Part shown: positions 26,838 through 35,686 of the stretch, in pieces
Layout of the letters: each line of letters opens with the position of its first letter
Numbering within the stretch: the first letter of the stretch is position 1
Position numbers and translations under genes: made by a program
Notes under the pieces: model-generated
Seen by the model: the letters and a program-made list of their open reading frames with translations, nothing else
Told to the model about the DNA's origin: nothing
Databases searched by the model: none
NCBI RefSeq assembly: GCF_024436435.1
Contig: NZ_JAFMZP010000003.1
Span: 310,001 to 374,000, forward strand
DNA length: 64,000 bases
Source: Desertivirga xinjiangensis
Lineage (GTDB): Bacteria > Bacteroidota > Bacteroidia > Sphingobacteriales > Sphingobacteriaceae
Reading direction: 5' to 3'

Positions 26838-27638
26838 CTAGCTGACAAAATATAAATATACAAAAACGAGGGGTGCAGCAAATAAGAGACCATCAAATCT
26901 GTCAAGTAAACCTCCATGACCAGGAAGCAAGGATCCGGAATCCTTTTTGCCAATACTCCTTTTTAGCATCGATTCACATAAATCTCCAAAAGTACCGCCA
27001 ACTACTATTAACAACGAAATAACTGACCAGTCAATAACCGACAACTCAATATATTGTGTACTTAAAATAAAGGCTACCAGCAAACTTGAAAACATCCCGC
27101 CGAAAAAACCCTCCCATGTTTTTTTCGGTGAATGGCGTTCAAATAACTTTGTCTTACCTAATTTAACACCAAAAAGGTAAGCTCCTGTATCGCTCGCCCA
27201 GAGTAACAATAAAATTCCTAAGGGAATATGGAAATTATACTCCCCGCTAATAAATGCAGATGCGCTGAAAAAAATAAAAGGTACGATCAGATAACAAATA
27301 GCAAAATAAGTAAAAGCCAGATTGTAAAATGGTTTATCAGATTTACGATAAAGCTCTATGATACAAAGCAGAACAGCAAGAGGAGCAGCCAATAAAGTAT
27401 AATGCAAGCCATCTCCCTCCAGCAAGTATACAGTTACAGGGATGTATACTAACAATGAAAGTAATATCCCTCCGGCATGCTGCGGACTGAGACTTTCTGA
27501 TTTAACCAGAGTGTAAAACTCGTTGACACAAAGAATAGCTAACAGCATAAAAAAGATGGCAAATGTATAAGCACCCGTCAGTACCGATGCCAGCATAACT
27601 AATACAAAGAAAAAACCCGTTATTGCCCTTGTTTTCAT
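26838..27638 (-). CDS. cdsA: Phosphatidate cytidylyltransferase
   Basis: A 266-residue, about eight-helix inner-membrane enzyme that makes CDP-diacylglycerol from phosphatidate and CTP, a central step in phospholipid synthesis. The family signature is complete near the C-terminus: SMLKRSIGKKDSGSLLPGHG, then GLLDRFDGLL. WASDTGAYLFG and SPKKTWEGF are the other conserved blocks. The start overlaps the DUF2007 stop by 4 bases (ATGA-type). Length is normal for the family. Confidence 0.95.
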   Translation of the reverse strand: MKTRAITGFFFVLVMLASVLTGAYTFAIFFMLLAILCVNEFYTLVKSESLSPQHAGGILLSLLVYIPVTVYLLEGDGLHYTLLAAPLAVLLCIIELYRKSDKPFYNLAFTYFAICYLIVPFIFFSASAFISGEYNFHIPLGILLLLWASDTGAYLFGVKLGKTKLFERHSPKKTWEGFFGGMFSSLLVAFILSTQYIELSVIDWSVISLLIVVGGTFGDLCESMLKRSIGKKDSGSLLPGHGGLLDRFDGLLFAAPLVFVYLYFVS

Positions 27639-27841
27639 AAATCCTTACTAATAATAACCTCTATTGCTTTTTGATAGTCTTTTTGGTGTATATAAATTTC
27701 AACATCGCCTATCTTATAAGGGAAGCCCTGTTTATCGAATAAAACAGCATTTATTTCGTTATCTATCAAAACCTGCCTCACAATCTCACACCTGTAATAA
27801 TCAGATGATGAATAAATCTTAACCCAGTCGTCTTTCATCAA
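27635..27841 (-). CDS. DUF2007 small protein
   Basis: A 68-residue protein with the DUF2007 pattern: an N-terminal VKIYSSSDYYRCEIVRQVLI helix and a later KIGDVEIYIHQKDYQKAIEV strand-helix. Similar domains have been described as putative signal-transducing modules. It lies inside a coupled unit, overlapping the CPBP gene by 23 bases at its start and cdsA by 4 at its end. A second ATG follows directly at 27838. Confidence 0.82.
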   Translation of the reverse strand: MMKDDWVKIYSSSDYYRCEIVRQVLIDNEINAVLFDKQGFPYKIGDVEIYIHQKDYQKAIEVIISKDL

Positions 27842-28748
27842 ATTCCTTCTTAACAGGTGACAATCTAAAATAAATAAGCAATAGTGCAGATGTAAACAGT
27901 AAACTTACAAATGGTAAATAAAACGGATATTCACCTGGTTCATTTAGCATCTCAACAGATTGACCCTTTCTTTGAAGGATAAATGCTAGGATAACCTGAG
28001 TGCCATTATTAACAAAATGAGCGATTATGGGAACCCATAAATTCCTGCTAAAATAAAACAGATAGCCAAATAATGAGCCCAAAAGCAACCTTGGAACAAA
28101 GCCATAAAATTGCACGTGAATAGCACTAAAAATAATTGCTGCGACCCATATGCCAGCGTGGAAATTTCTGGTCCATCTTGTAAAGATTTTTTGAACACAA
28201 GCCCTGAAGAGTAATTCTTCACCTATTGCCGGAACAACAGCAATGATGAGAAGATTTACAAATAGGTCAGCCGGCGACGTCATCACAAGGAACTGTTTAG
28301 TTAGAAGTGCTATTTGATCTTCTTTCGCCCTCATCCACGATTCAATTCCTTTCAAAAACTCTGGCAGTTTCATCTTCTGGTTGGCTAATATTGTCCAGTC
28401 GATAAACGGGGTGAAAACATACAGGATCACAATAGCCAATATAATCAACCTTAAATCAAGCCGCCTCTTTAGGTCTAGAAAATTAAATACACCAACATGC
28501 TGTTGTTTTGCAAATAAAATGGCGGGGACAATGAACGTCCCTATTGATGAGCATAACTGGATGATTTTTAGCACCGGCAAAGCAAAGTCTCCCGTCCGTA
28601 AACCATGTAATACATCATTACCGTAAATCAGGTAAGAAACAAAAAAACCAAGGAGAGTGAATAACAAAGTACCGGCTAAAACCAGGAAAATAAGGTTAAG
28701 CAGATCTAAAAAAGGATGACGGGCACCTGACTTGTCTTCCATTATCAT
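27819..28748 (-). CDS. CPBP-family intramembrane metalloprotease
   Basis: A 309-residue membrane protein with about eight helices. The CPBP/Abi catalytic motifs are present: EELLFRACVQ (the EExxxR motif, about 195), FSAIHVQFYGF (His motif) and WVPIIAHFVNN (second His). These enzymes, related to Rce1, are putative prenyl-protein or antimicrobial-peptide-related proteases; the substrate is not known. It is the first gene of the CPBP, DUF2007, cdsA unit with a minus-strand -7 box at 28788-28795. A second ATG at 28742 is also possible. Confidence 0.9.
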   Translation of the reverse strand: MIMEDKSGARHPFLDLLNLIFLVLAGTLLFTLLGFFVSYLIYGNDVLHGLRTGDFALPVLKIIQLCSSIGTFIVPAILFAKQQHVGVFNFLDLKRRLDLRLIILAIVILYVFTPFIDWTILANQKMKLPEFLKGIESWMRAKEDQIALLTKQFLVMTSPADLFVNLLIIAVVPAIGEELLFRACVQKIFTRWTRNFHAGIWVAAIIFSAIHVQFYGFVPRLLLGSLFGYLFYFSRNLWVPIIAHFVNNGTQVILAFILQRKGQSVEMLNEPGEYPFYLPFVSLLFTSALLLIYFRLSPVKKEFDERRLG

Positions 28749-28762
28749 CGGTTAAATATTTG

Positions 28763-28770
28763 TATTTTTG
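28763..28770 (+). promoter_or_regulatory. Candidate Bacteroidota -7 box of dusB
   Basis: TATTTTTG matches the TAnnTTTG consensus, 42 bases before the dusB ATG. Confidence 0.5.
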
Positions 28771-28787
28771 CCATTTATAAAATCAGG

Positions 28788-28795
28788 CAAAGATA
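28788..28795 (-). promoter_or_regulatory. Candidate Bacteroidota -7 box of the CPBP/cdsA operon
   Basis: On the minus strand the bases read TATCTTTG, a full TAnnTTTG match, 39 bases before the CPBP start. It lies only 17 bases from the opposing dusB box, so the divergent promoters overlap. Confidence 0.5.
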
Positions 28796-28812
28796 GTATT
28801 TAAGTATAGCTG

Positions 28813-29805
28813 ATGTCCGTAAAAATTGGAAATATAGATTTAGGTGAATTCCCGCTCTTGCTGGCACCAATGGAAGATGTTAGTGACCCTCCTTTCAGAT
28901 ACGTTTGTAAGCAGAGCGGTGTAGATATGATGTACACGGAATTCATATCGTCTGAAGGGTTAATTCGTGATGCAGCAAAAAGTATCCAGAAACTGGATAT
29001 ATTTGAATATGAGCGGCCAATCGGTATCCAAATTTTCGGCAGTAACATTGATAGTATGAGAGAGGCTACACAGATTGCAACTAAGGCAAGCCCCGATCTC
29101 ATTGATATCAACTATGGTTGCCCAGTTAAAAATGTCGCTTGCCGTGGAGCAGGCGCCAGCTTGCTTCAGGATATTGACAAGATGGTCGAAATGACAAAAG
29201 CAGTTGTTGAATCTACTCATCTCCCTGTCACCGTGAAAACTCGTTTGGGTTGGGACGATAATACCAAAAATGTTTATGAAGTTGCGGAGCGCTTGCAGGA
29301 CGTTGGGATTAAGGCTTTGACGATACATGGACGCACTCGTTCTCAAATGTATAAAGGACAGGCTGATTGGACTCTAATCAGGGAAATAAAGAGAAACCCG
29401 CGAATCCAGATACCTATTTTTGGTAACGGGGATGTGGATTCTGTAAATAAGGCGGCAGATTGGCGACTTGAATACGAGATCGATGGGATTATGATTGGGA
29501 GAGCATCCATTGGATACCCATGGATTTTCAGAGAAATAAAACATTTCTTTAAAACAGGTGAAATTTTAGCCGGTCCAACTTTAACAGAAAGAGTTGAAGT
29601 TTGTGCTACTCATCTCGAAAAATCTATCGCATGGAAAGGCGAGAAAACGGGTATATTTGAGATGAGAAGACATTATTCCAATTACTTTAAAGGCATACCA
29701 AACTTTAAAGAATATCGTATGAATCTGGTTAGCCTGGAAAGCTATAGCGAAATACTTGAAGTACTCAATGAAATAAAAACAAAATTTGAAATTGAGATGG
29801 CTTGA
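28813..29805 (+). CDS. dusB: tRNA-dihydrouridine synthase
   Basis: A 330-residue FMN enzyme that reduces uridines in the tRNA D-loop using NADPH. The TIM barrel (about 10-245) carries LAPMEDVSDPPFR, INYGCPVKNVACRGAGASLL with the catalytic Cys, VKTRLGWDD, LTIHGRTRSQMYKG and IFGNGDVDS, then MIGRASIGYPWIF. The helical recognition domain follows. The DusB/NifR3 type fits best. It is divergent from the CPBP operon and 41 bases upstream of apaG. Confidence 0.95.
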   Translation: MSVKIGNIDLGEFPLLLAPMEDVSDPPFRYVCKQSGVDMMYTEFISSEGLIRDAAKSIQKLDIFEYERPIGIQIFGSNIDSMREATQIATKASPDLIDINYGCPVKNVACRGAGASLLQDIDKMVEMTKAVVESTHLPVTVKTRLGWDDNTKNVYEVAERLQDVGIKALTIHGRTRSQMYKGQADWTLIREIKRNPRIQIPIFGNGDVDSVNKAADWRLEYEIDGIMIGRASIGYPWIFREIKHFFKTGEILAGPTLTERVEVCATHLEKSIAWKGEKTGIFEMRRHYSNYFKGIPNFKEYRMNLVSLESYSEILEVLNEIKTKFEIEMA

Positions 29806-29846
29806 TTTTTGAATTATTATAGAGGTCTATAAAAATAGAAAAAGCT

Positions 29847-30233
29847 ATGGTAACACATATTACTGAAGGCGTGAAAATATCGGTAGAAACAATCTATCAG
29901 CCCGAATATTCCAATCCGGCGAACGACCATTATATGTTTGCTTACAAAATATGTATAGAAAATATGACAGACTACAGTGTACAGCTAATGCGTCGGCACT
30001 GGTATATCTTCGATTCAAATGGTACTCATAGAGAAGTAGAAGGAGAGGGTGTAGTAGGGCAACAACCAGTTATTGATCCGGGTGGCTTTCATGAATACGT
30101 GTCGGGTTGCAACCTTAAAACTGATATGGGAAGTATGAAAGGAAATTATGAAATGAAACGCCTGGTGGACGAAGAGGAGTTTGAGGTTAAGATACCTGAG
30201 TTTTTCATGGTAGCTCCATATAAACTTAATTGA
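29847..30233 (+). CDS. apaG: ApaG domain protein
   Basis: A 128-residue single-domain beta-sandwich of the ApaG family, recognised by VEGEGVVGQQPVIDPGGFHE and YVSGCNLKTDMGSMKGNYEM. In enterobacteria ApaG is linked to Co/Mg resistance and diadenosine tetraphosphate loci; its exact activity remains unsettled. It is likely cotranscribed with dusB (41-base gap). An intrinsic terminator follows. Confidence 0.92.
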   Translation: MVTHITEGVKISVETIYQPEYSNPANDHYMFAYKICIENMTDYSVQLMRRHWYIFDSNGTHREVEGEGVVGQQPVIDPGGFHEYVSGCNLKTDMGSMKGNYEMKRLVDEEEFEVKIPEFFMVAPYKLN

Positions 30234-30256
30234 TTGTTTTGCATTGTTAAATAAAT

Positions 30257-30288
30257 AAAAAGCTCCCTTGCAATGAAGGGAGCTTTTT
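30257..30288 (+). terminator. Intrinsic terminator after dusB-apaG
   Basis: AAAAGCTCCCTT and AAGGGAGCTTTTT form a strong stem around GCAATG, followed by ATTTTT. The flanking A-run lets it act on the minus-strand zinc peptidase transcript too. Confidence 0.88.
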
Positions 30289-30308
30289 ATTTTTCACTTA
30301 AGTTCAGG

Positions 30309-31001
30309 TTAGTCATCGCTTCTTCCGCCAAAAAGCATCAAAGCTAGATATAGAAGCTGTGCAACAGATCCCAGAGCAGCTACTACGTAGGTCATTGCAG
30401 CCCACCATAAAGCATTTTTAGCCTGGCCATGTTCAACACTTGTCTGCATAATGCCACGGTTGCTTTGTAACCATGCTAATGCCCTGTTACTTGCGTCAAA
30501 CTCTACAGGAAGTGTTACCACACTGAATAGTGTTACTACCACCATTGCACCAAACGCTACAAGCAATAAAGTATGTCCAACACCCGAGGCCAGTAAGATA
30601 AAGCCTAACATAAACACCCATTGCAATAAATTGGATGCAATATTGACAATGGGAACCATTGCAGACCGAAATTGCAGCCATGAATAAGCTCTTGCATGTT
30701 GTACAGCATGCCCGCATTCGTGAGAGGCTACAGCTGCGGCAGCAATACTTCTTCCATGATATACCTCAGGACTCAGGTTTACAGTACGATCAGCAGGATT
30801 GTAATGATCAGATAACGACCCTTCTACAGAACGAATCTGTACATCATATATTCCATTATCATGAAGCATCTTCTCTGCCACATCCCGTCCCGTTAGACCG
30901 GAAGCTAATGGGGTCTCCGAGTATTTTTTAAACTTACTTTTAAATCGCGCCTGTACTATGAAGCTAACTATTGCGATTACTATGAATAATATTAAGCCCA
31001 T
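30309..31001 (-). CDS. Zinc metallopeptidase, YugP type
   Basis: A 230-residue membrane metalloprotease with an N-terminal helix (LILFIVIAIVSFIVQARF), the zinc site AAVASHECGHAVQHA (HExxH-like HECGH), a helical bundle (VFMLGFILLASGVGH, VTLFSVVTLPVEFDASNRAL) and a C-terminal helix. NPADRTVNLSPEVYHGRS is typical of the YugP family. Substrates are not established. It is transcribed alone, ending at the terminator shared with apaG. Confidence 0.92.
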   Translation of the reverse strand: MGLILFIVIAIVSFIVQARFKSKFKKYSETPLASGLTGRDVAEKMLHDNGIYDVQIRSVEGSLSDHYNPADRTVNLSPEVYHGRSIAAAAVASHECGHAVQHARAYSWLQFRSAMVPIVNIASNLLQWVFMLGFILLASGVGHTLLLVAFGAMVVVTLFSVVTLPVEFDASNRALAWLQSNRGIMQTSVEHGQAKNALWWAAMTYVVAALGSVAQLLYLALMLFGGRSDD

Positions 31002-31081
31002 TTTAAATTATTTTTATTTGTACTGATCAAAAAGTATTCCTACTATCATATTGTCATAAAAACATTCGTTCTAACTGACAT

Positions 31082-31097
31082 ATAAGCATATGCTTAT
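31082..31097. repeat. 16-base perfect palindrome
   Basis: ATAAGCATATGCTTAT overlaps the end of thiL and lies about 80 bases upstream of the zinc peptidase start. It may be an operator for that gene or part of a weak hairpin; no regulator can be named. Confidence 0.3.
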
Positions 31098-32131
31098 TGA
31101 AATGTATTCCAACCTTGTGCTTTCAAAGCATGAACGTTGCCAGCTTTAGATATCATATTCATACCAGCTGCCTTTTCAGTTATATGACCTATTATACTTA
31201 TAAACGCACTATTTTTTATTTTATCATAATCAGACTGTTTTATTGTAAAAAGCAATTCATAGTCTTCACCGCCACTCAATGCACAAACAGTAGGGTCGAG
31301 GTTGAACTCCCTCGCCGTTTCATACGTCATAGGATCAATTGGAATCTTTTCCTCGTATAAATTACATCCAACCTCTGATTGTGTACAAATGTGGATTATT
31401 TCAGAAGACAAGCCATCAGAAATGTCTATCATAGCCGTGGGTTTAATCCCGAAATCTCTAAGAATTTCTACGATATCCTTTCTTGCATCGGGCTTTAGCT
31501 GACGCTCGATGATGTAGTCTTTACCTTCAAGATCAGGTTGGATCTGAGGGTTTTCAATAAAGATCCTCTTTTCCCTCTCCAAAAGCTGCAGGCCCATATA
31601 GGCACCACCCAAATCTCCCGAAACACATAGCAGATCGCCCTCAGCAGCAGTATTGCGATAAGTGATAGCTTCCTCATCTGCATAACCTATGCTGGTCACA
31701 CTTATTACCAGACCTTGCTTTGAAGACGAGGTATCTCCTCCAACAATATCCACGTTATATTTTTCACAGGCTAGCAGCATTCCTGAATAAAGTTCTTCAA
31801 CTGCTTCAAGAGGAAACTTGCTTGACAAACCCAAAGAAACTGTAACCTGGCTCGGTACTGCGTTCATTGCGTAAATATCACTTAGATTAACCTGTATTGA
31901 TTTATATCCCAGGTGTTTAAGGGGAGTATAAGCCAAATCAAAATGAATTCCTTCCAGAAGCAGGTCGGTCGAAATCAGCATTTTTTTGCCTGAGGGGTCT
32001 AGCACGGCAGCATCATCGCCCGCTCCCTTCAATGACGAGGGGTTTTTAAGTTTTATACTCCTGGTAAGATGATCGATGAGTCCGAACTCACCCAAACTGC
32101 TTATATCTGTTCTCTCCTTGTTTTCAAACAT
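31094..32131 (-). CDS. thiL: Thiamine-phosphate kinase
   Basis: A 345-residue PurM-like ATPase that phosphorylates thiamine monophosphate to the active diphosphate. Conserved blocks appear in order: GDDAAVLDPSGKKMLISTDL, GIHFDL, VGGDTSSS, VSGDLGGAYMGL, IDISDGLSSEI and SGGEDYELLF. Length is normal. It lies 23 bases after nadA on the same strand, so the two are probably cotranscribed. Both supply cofactors, but no direct metabolic link is implied. Confidence 0.96.
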   Translation of the reverse strand: MFENKERTDISSLGEFGLIDHLTRSIKLKNPSSLKGAGDDAAVLDPSGKKMLISTDLLLEGIHFDLAYTPLKHLGYKSIQVNLSDIYAMNAVPSQVTVSLGLSSKFPLEAVEELYSGMLLACEKYNVDIVGGDTSSSKQGLVISVTSIGYADEEAITYRNTAAEGDLLCVSGDLGGAYMGLQLLEREKRIFIENPQIQPDLEGKDYIIERQLKPDARKDIVEILRDFGIKPTAMIDISDGLSSEIIHICTQSEVGCNLYEEKIPIDPMTYETAREFNLDPTVCALSGGEDYELLFTIKQSDYDKIKNSAFISIIGHITEKAAGMNMISKAGNVHALKAQGWNTFQ

Positions 32132-32154
32132 CTTTTAATCATTTATTGCCTGCC

Positions 32155-33147
32155 CTACAGACCAAGACGGGCCGAGATCTCAAGCATTCTTTCTATCGGC
32201 AGCCTCGCCTTTTCAATTACATGCATCGGGACATCTACCTCCGGAAGTCCATTCTTTAAACATAAATACAACTTTTCAAGTGTATTACGTTTCATATGAG
32301 GACAATCGTTGCATGCACAAGCATTATTAGGCGGGGCCGGAATAAATACCTTGTCCGGATTAGCCTTTTCCATTTGATGAATAATTCCACTTTCAGTTGC
32401 AACTATAAACTCTTTAGCATCTGTATTCATCGAGTATTTCAGTAAACCAGTGGTCGATCCTATATAATCAGCCATACTTAAAATAACATCCTCACATTCC
32501 GGATGCGCGATAAACTTCGCTTCAGGGTGCCTTTCCTTCAGCTTTAATATTCTCTGCACAGAAAATATCTCATGTACCATGCAGGCACCGTTCCATAGTA
32601 CCATGTCGCGGCCGGTCTTTTTTGATACATAAGCACCCAGATTCTTATCAGGGCCAAAAATTATTTTTTGGTCTGGTGGCAAACTGTTCACAATTTGCAC
32701 TGCATTAGCAGAAGTACAAACAATATCACTTAAAGCCTTAAGCTCTGCTGAGCAATTGACATACGTAATAACCAAATGGTCAGGGTACTTCTCTTTAAAC
32801 TTTGCGAACAAATGTGCAGGGCAACTATCCGATAAAGAGCATCCAGCTTTCAAATCCGGCAATAAGACTTTCTTTGATGGAGATAAGATCTTTGCTGTTT
32901 CTGCCATAAAGTGTACTCCGGCAAACACAATTACCTCAGCGCCTGTTTTAGCAGCTTCCTGCGATAAGCCAAGACTATCTCCTATATAATCAGCGATATC
33001 CTGGATATCCGGCTCCTGATAATAATGCGCCAATATTACGGCATTCTTCTCCTTCTTTAGTTTTTCTATTTCATCAAATAGATCCAGTGTAGGATCTATT
33101 GGCTCATCTACGAAACCCTTAACATTTATTTCTTCAAAAATATCCAT
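32155..33147 (-). CDS. nadA: Quinolinate synthase A
   Basis: About 330 residues from the ATG at 33147; an upstream TTG at 33171 is less likely. This 4Fe-4S enzyme condenses iminoaspartate with dihydroxyacetone phosphate to quinolinate in NAD synthesis. Blocks: [69 protein letters not shown] and [11 protein letters not shown], which together supply the cluster cysteines. The partner nadB is divergent across a 412-base AT-rich region. nadC is not in the window. Confidence 0.97.
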   Translation of the reverse strand: MDIFEEINVKGFVDEPIDPTLDLFDEIEKLKKEKNAVILAHYYQEPDIQDIADYIGDSLGLSQEAAKTGAEVIVFAGVHFMAETAKILSPSKKVLLPDLKAGCSLSDSCPAHLFAKFKEKYPDHLVITYVNCSAELKALSDIVCTSANAVQIVNSLPPDQKIIFGPDKNLGAYVSKKTGRDMVLWNGACMVHEIFSVQRILKLKERHPEAKFIAHPECEDVILSMADYIGSTTGLLKYSMNTDAKEFIVATESGIIHQMEKANPDKVFIPAPPNNACACNDCPHMKRNTLEKLYLCLKNGLPEVDVPMHVIEKARLPIERMLEISARLGL

Positions 33148-33559
33148 TTTCAACACTACAATAAAATACAAATATCTATTTAAAATATATTCTTATGGTT
33201 TATTAGGGTGTTAGTAATGTTAGGAAGATAGCAAACTAAAATTTGATTTTTTTGTTCTTTATAACTTTTCAACACTTTATTAACACTCTTGATAAATCAA
33301 ACTACTGAGAATTAAGAGGCTAAACTCTCATAATTTTTATGACTTGAGTTTTACTGTTAATTCTTTGATGTGTTTGAAACGTTAACAACTACGAGTTTTT
33401 CTGCTTATAACTTTTTCAAAATAGATAGAATTTTAGCCTTTTTCACAATCGAAATATAGTTATCGTAATTTTTAAACCAGTTTCTATACAAAATTAACAT
33501 CTTTACAGTGGTTTATCCACATTGACTAAAGAAGATTACATTTTACTAATTTATTTTTG
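33148..33559. other. AT-rich intergenic region: candidate replication origin
   Basis: This 412-base divergent region holds no gene. It contains two matches to the TTWTNCACA DnaA box: TTATCCACA (33513-33521, the perfect consensus) and TTTTTCACA (33439-33447). Two adjacent near-boxes are TTTTCAACA (33266-33274) and TTATTAACA (33277-33285). A repeated element, TTATAACTTTTCAA (33259-33272) and TTATAACTTTTTCAA (33405-33419), and very AT-rich stretches are also present. Hand counts on the + strand give C above G to the left (about 74 G, 96 C over 32641-33060) and G above C to the right in nadB. Two parS-like palindromes and mnmG lie about 6 kb away. This fits an oriC, but only whole-chromosome skew could settle it. 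Confidence 0.45.
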
Positions 33560-35146
33560 ATGAAGAATGTTGATTTCCTTGTTGTTGGTTCTGGCATTGC
33601 CGGACTTAGTTTTGCTCTTAAGGCAGCCCAACATGGTAAGGTACTGATTGTTACGAAGGCAAATGAAGACGAATCTAACACTAAGTATGCACAGGGAGGT
33701 GTTGCTGTGGTTGTTGATAAGTCAGATTCCTTTGACAAACATATAGATGATACACTCGTAGCCGGTGATGGCTTATGCGATCGGAGGGTGGTTGAGGCGG
33801 TGGTTAAGGAGGGTCCGGAAAGGATTCAGGAGATAATCGATTATGGAACTAATTTCGATACAACCAAGCCTGGTATCTATGATCTTGCTAAGGAAGGGGG
33901 ACATTCTGAGAGCCGGATACTACATTATAAAGATATCACTGGCTTCGAGATAGAACGGGCTTTACTTGAGCAGATTCATAAGAACCCAAATATTGAAATT
34001 CTAACTCACTATTTCGCCGTTGAGTTAATAACTCAGCATCATCTGGGGCAGTTTGTTGGAAAAAAATCGAATAACATAGAGTGTTACGGGATTTATGCAC
34101 TAAATACAGAGACCAATAAAGTAGAAAGGTTCCTGTCGAAAGTTACTGTGATGGCTAGTGGAGGTGCTGGTCACATATATTCTAATACAACAAATCCCAC
34201 TATCGCTACAGGCGACGGTATAGCTATGGTTTATAGAGCTAAGGGCAAAGTTCGTAATATGGAGTTTATTCAGTTTCACCCTACAGCGCTTTATAACCCG
34301 GGTGAGTACCCCTCATTCTTAATTTCTGAAGCGGTTCGTGGTTTTGGTGGTATTTTACGCGACAGGACTGGGAGAGAGTTTATGAAGGATTACGATGCTC
34401 GTAAGGACCTTGCCCCCAGGGATGTAGTTGCCCGAGCTATTGACTCTGAAATGAAGAAGTCGGGCGATGACTTTGTTTACCTGGATATAAGGCACAGGAG
34501 TAAGGAAGACATACTATCACATTTTCCTAACATTTATGCACGCTGTCTTAGTATCGGGATTGATATGACTAAGGACTTTATTCCTGTCACCCCTGCTTGT
34601 CATTATATGTGTGGAGGTATTTTAGTTGATGAATTTGGCCGGTCGTCTATACGCAGCTTATATGCGTGTGGAGAGTGCTCGTCTACAGGGCTTCATGGTG
34701 CTAACCGATTAGCTTCTAACTCATTACTAGAGGCTACAGTTTTCGCACACCGGATTTATCTCGACGCAGTGAAAGTATTTAAAGAGAGTATCATTCCAGC
34801 AGACATTCCAGAGTGGGATGAAACGAACACTGTATTGCTAAATGAAGATATTTTGGTAACTCATAACTTGCGTGAAACTCAAAAAATAATGAGTGATTAT
34901 GTTGGTATTGTCCGGTCTGATTTCAGGTTGGAACGGGCAATGCGGCGACTTAAATTGCTATATGATGAGACGGAGGAGTTTTATAAAATGACCAAGCTGT
35001 CAGTAAAGTTATGTGAATTGCGTAATGTTATTCAGTGCGCGTTTATTGTTATAAAGTCTGCGATGCTGCGTAAAGAAAGCCGCGGGCTGCACTATACAAC
35101 TGATTATCCGGAGCATAGTCAGGATATTACAGATACTATTTTTTAA
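33560..35146 (+). CDS. nadB: L-aspartate oxidase
   Basis: About 528 residues from the ATG at 33560. This FAD enzyme oxidises L-aspartate to iminoaspartate, the substrate of NadA. The FAD-binding site is VVGSGIAGLSFALKAA at the N-terminus. Further blocks are NTKYAQGGVAVV, HSESRILHYKDITG, TVMASGGAGHIYSNTTNPT, EFIQFHPTALYNPG, GFGGILRDRTGREFM and CGECSSTGLHGANRLASNSL. The C-terminal helical domain closes with RGLHYTTDYPEH. Divergent from nadA, which completes quinolinate synthesis. Confidence 0.97.
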   Translation: MKNVDFLVVGSGIAGLSFALKAAQHGKVLIVTKANEDESNTKYAQGGVAVVVDKSDSFDKHIDDTLVAGDGLCDRRVVEAVVKEGPERIQEIIDYGTNFDTTKPGIYDLAKEGGHSESRILHYKDITGFEIERALLEQIHKNPNIEILTHYFAVELITQHHLGQFVGKKSNNIECYGIYALNTETNKVERFLSKVTVMASGGAGHIYSNTTNPTIATGDGIAMVYRAKGKVRNMEFIQFHPTALYNPGEYPSFLISEAVRGFGGILRDRTGREFMKDYDARKDLAPRDVVARAIDSEMKKSGDDFVYLDIRHRSKEDILSHFPNIYARCLSIGIDMTKDFIPVTPACHYMCGGILVDEFGRSSIRSLYACGECSSTGLHGANRLASNSLLEATVFAHRIYLDAVKVFKESIIPADIPEWDETNTVLLNEDILVTHNLRETQKIMSDYVGIVRSDFRLERAMRRLKLLYDETEEFYKMTKLSVKLCELRNVIQCAFIVIKSAMLRKESRGLHYTTDYPEHSQDITDTIF

Positions 35147-35161
35147 CATTGAAGCTTAAAT

Positions 35162-35686
35162 ATGGCATTAGTATTAGCAGTTAAAGGTGTTTTACCCATT
35201 TGGGGAAATGATTGTTTCCTGGCGGAGAATTGCACTGTTGTCGGTGACGTGGTTATGGGTGATAATTGTTCAGTGTGGTTCAATGCAGTCATCCGTGGAG
35301 ACGTTAATTATATCCGAATTGGGAGTAATGTCAATATCCAGGATGGTGTAGTTATTCATTGCACATACCAGAGGGCAGGTACAACCATTGCTGATAATGT
35401 GTCTATTGGTCATAATGCTTTGGTTCATGGCTGTACTTTGAAGAGCAACACACTTATTGGCATGGGTGCTATTGTGATGGACAACGTAATTGTTGAGGAA
35501 TATACGATTATAGCTGCGGGAGCTGTAGTCCTTGAGAACACAGTTTGTGAATCAGGCTACATTTATGCAGGTGCACCTGCCCGCAAGATCAAGCCAATCA
35601 GTGACGAGCAGAAAGTCTTGTTAAGACAACTGCCGCAAAATTACATTTTGTATTCCAGCTGGTTTACTGTGAAGGAGGGGGAATAG
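35162..35686 (+). CDS. Gamma-class carbonic anhydrase-like hexapeptide protein
   Basis: A 174-residue left-handed beta-helix protein. Hexapeptide repeats run from about residue 20 to 150 (VVGDVVMGDNCSVW, IRIGSNVNIQDGVVIH, IADNVSIGHNALVHGC). The three His expected to bind zinc are visible in VVIHCT, SIGHNA and LVHGC. The YrdA/CaiE-like family includes true carbonic anhydrases and proteins of unknown activity. It follows nadB by 15 bases, so probably shares its transcript, and its end overlaps the convergent lipoprotein gene by 23 bases. Confidence 0.9.
   Translation: MALVLAVKGVLPIWGNDCFLAENCTVVGDVVMGDNCSVWFNAVIRGDVNYIRIGSNVNIQDGVVIHCTYQRAGTTIADNVSIGHNALVHGCTLKSNTLIGMGAIVMDNVIVEEYTIIAAGAVVLENTVCESGYIYAGAPARKIKPISDEQKVLLRQLPQNYILYSSWFTVKEGE

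Noticed and set aside
33552-33559. TATTTTTG matching a Bacteroidota -7 box directly before nadB
   Set aside because: It touches the ATG, so a transcript starting from it would begin inside the gene; probably chance in AT-rich DNA.
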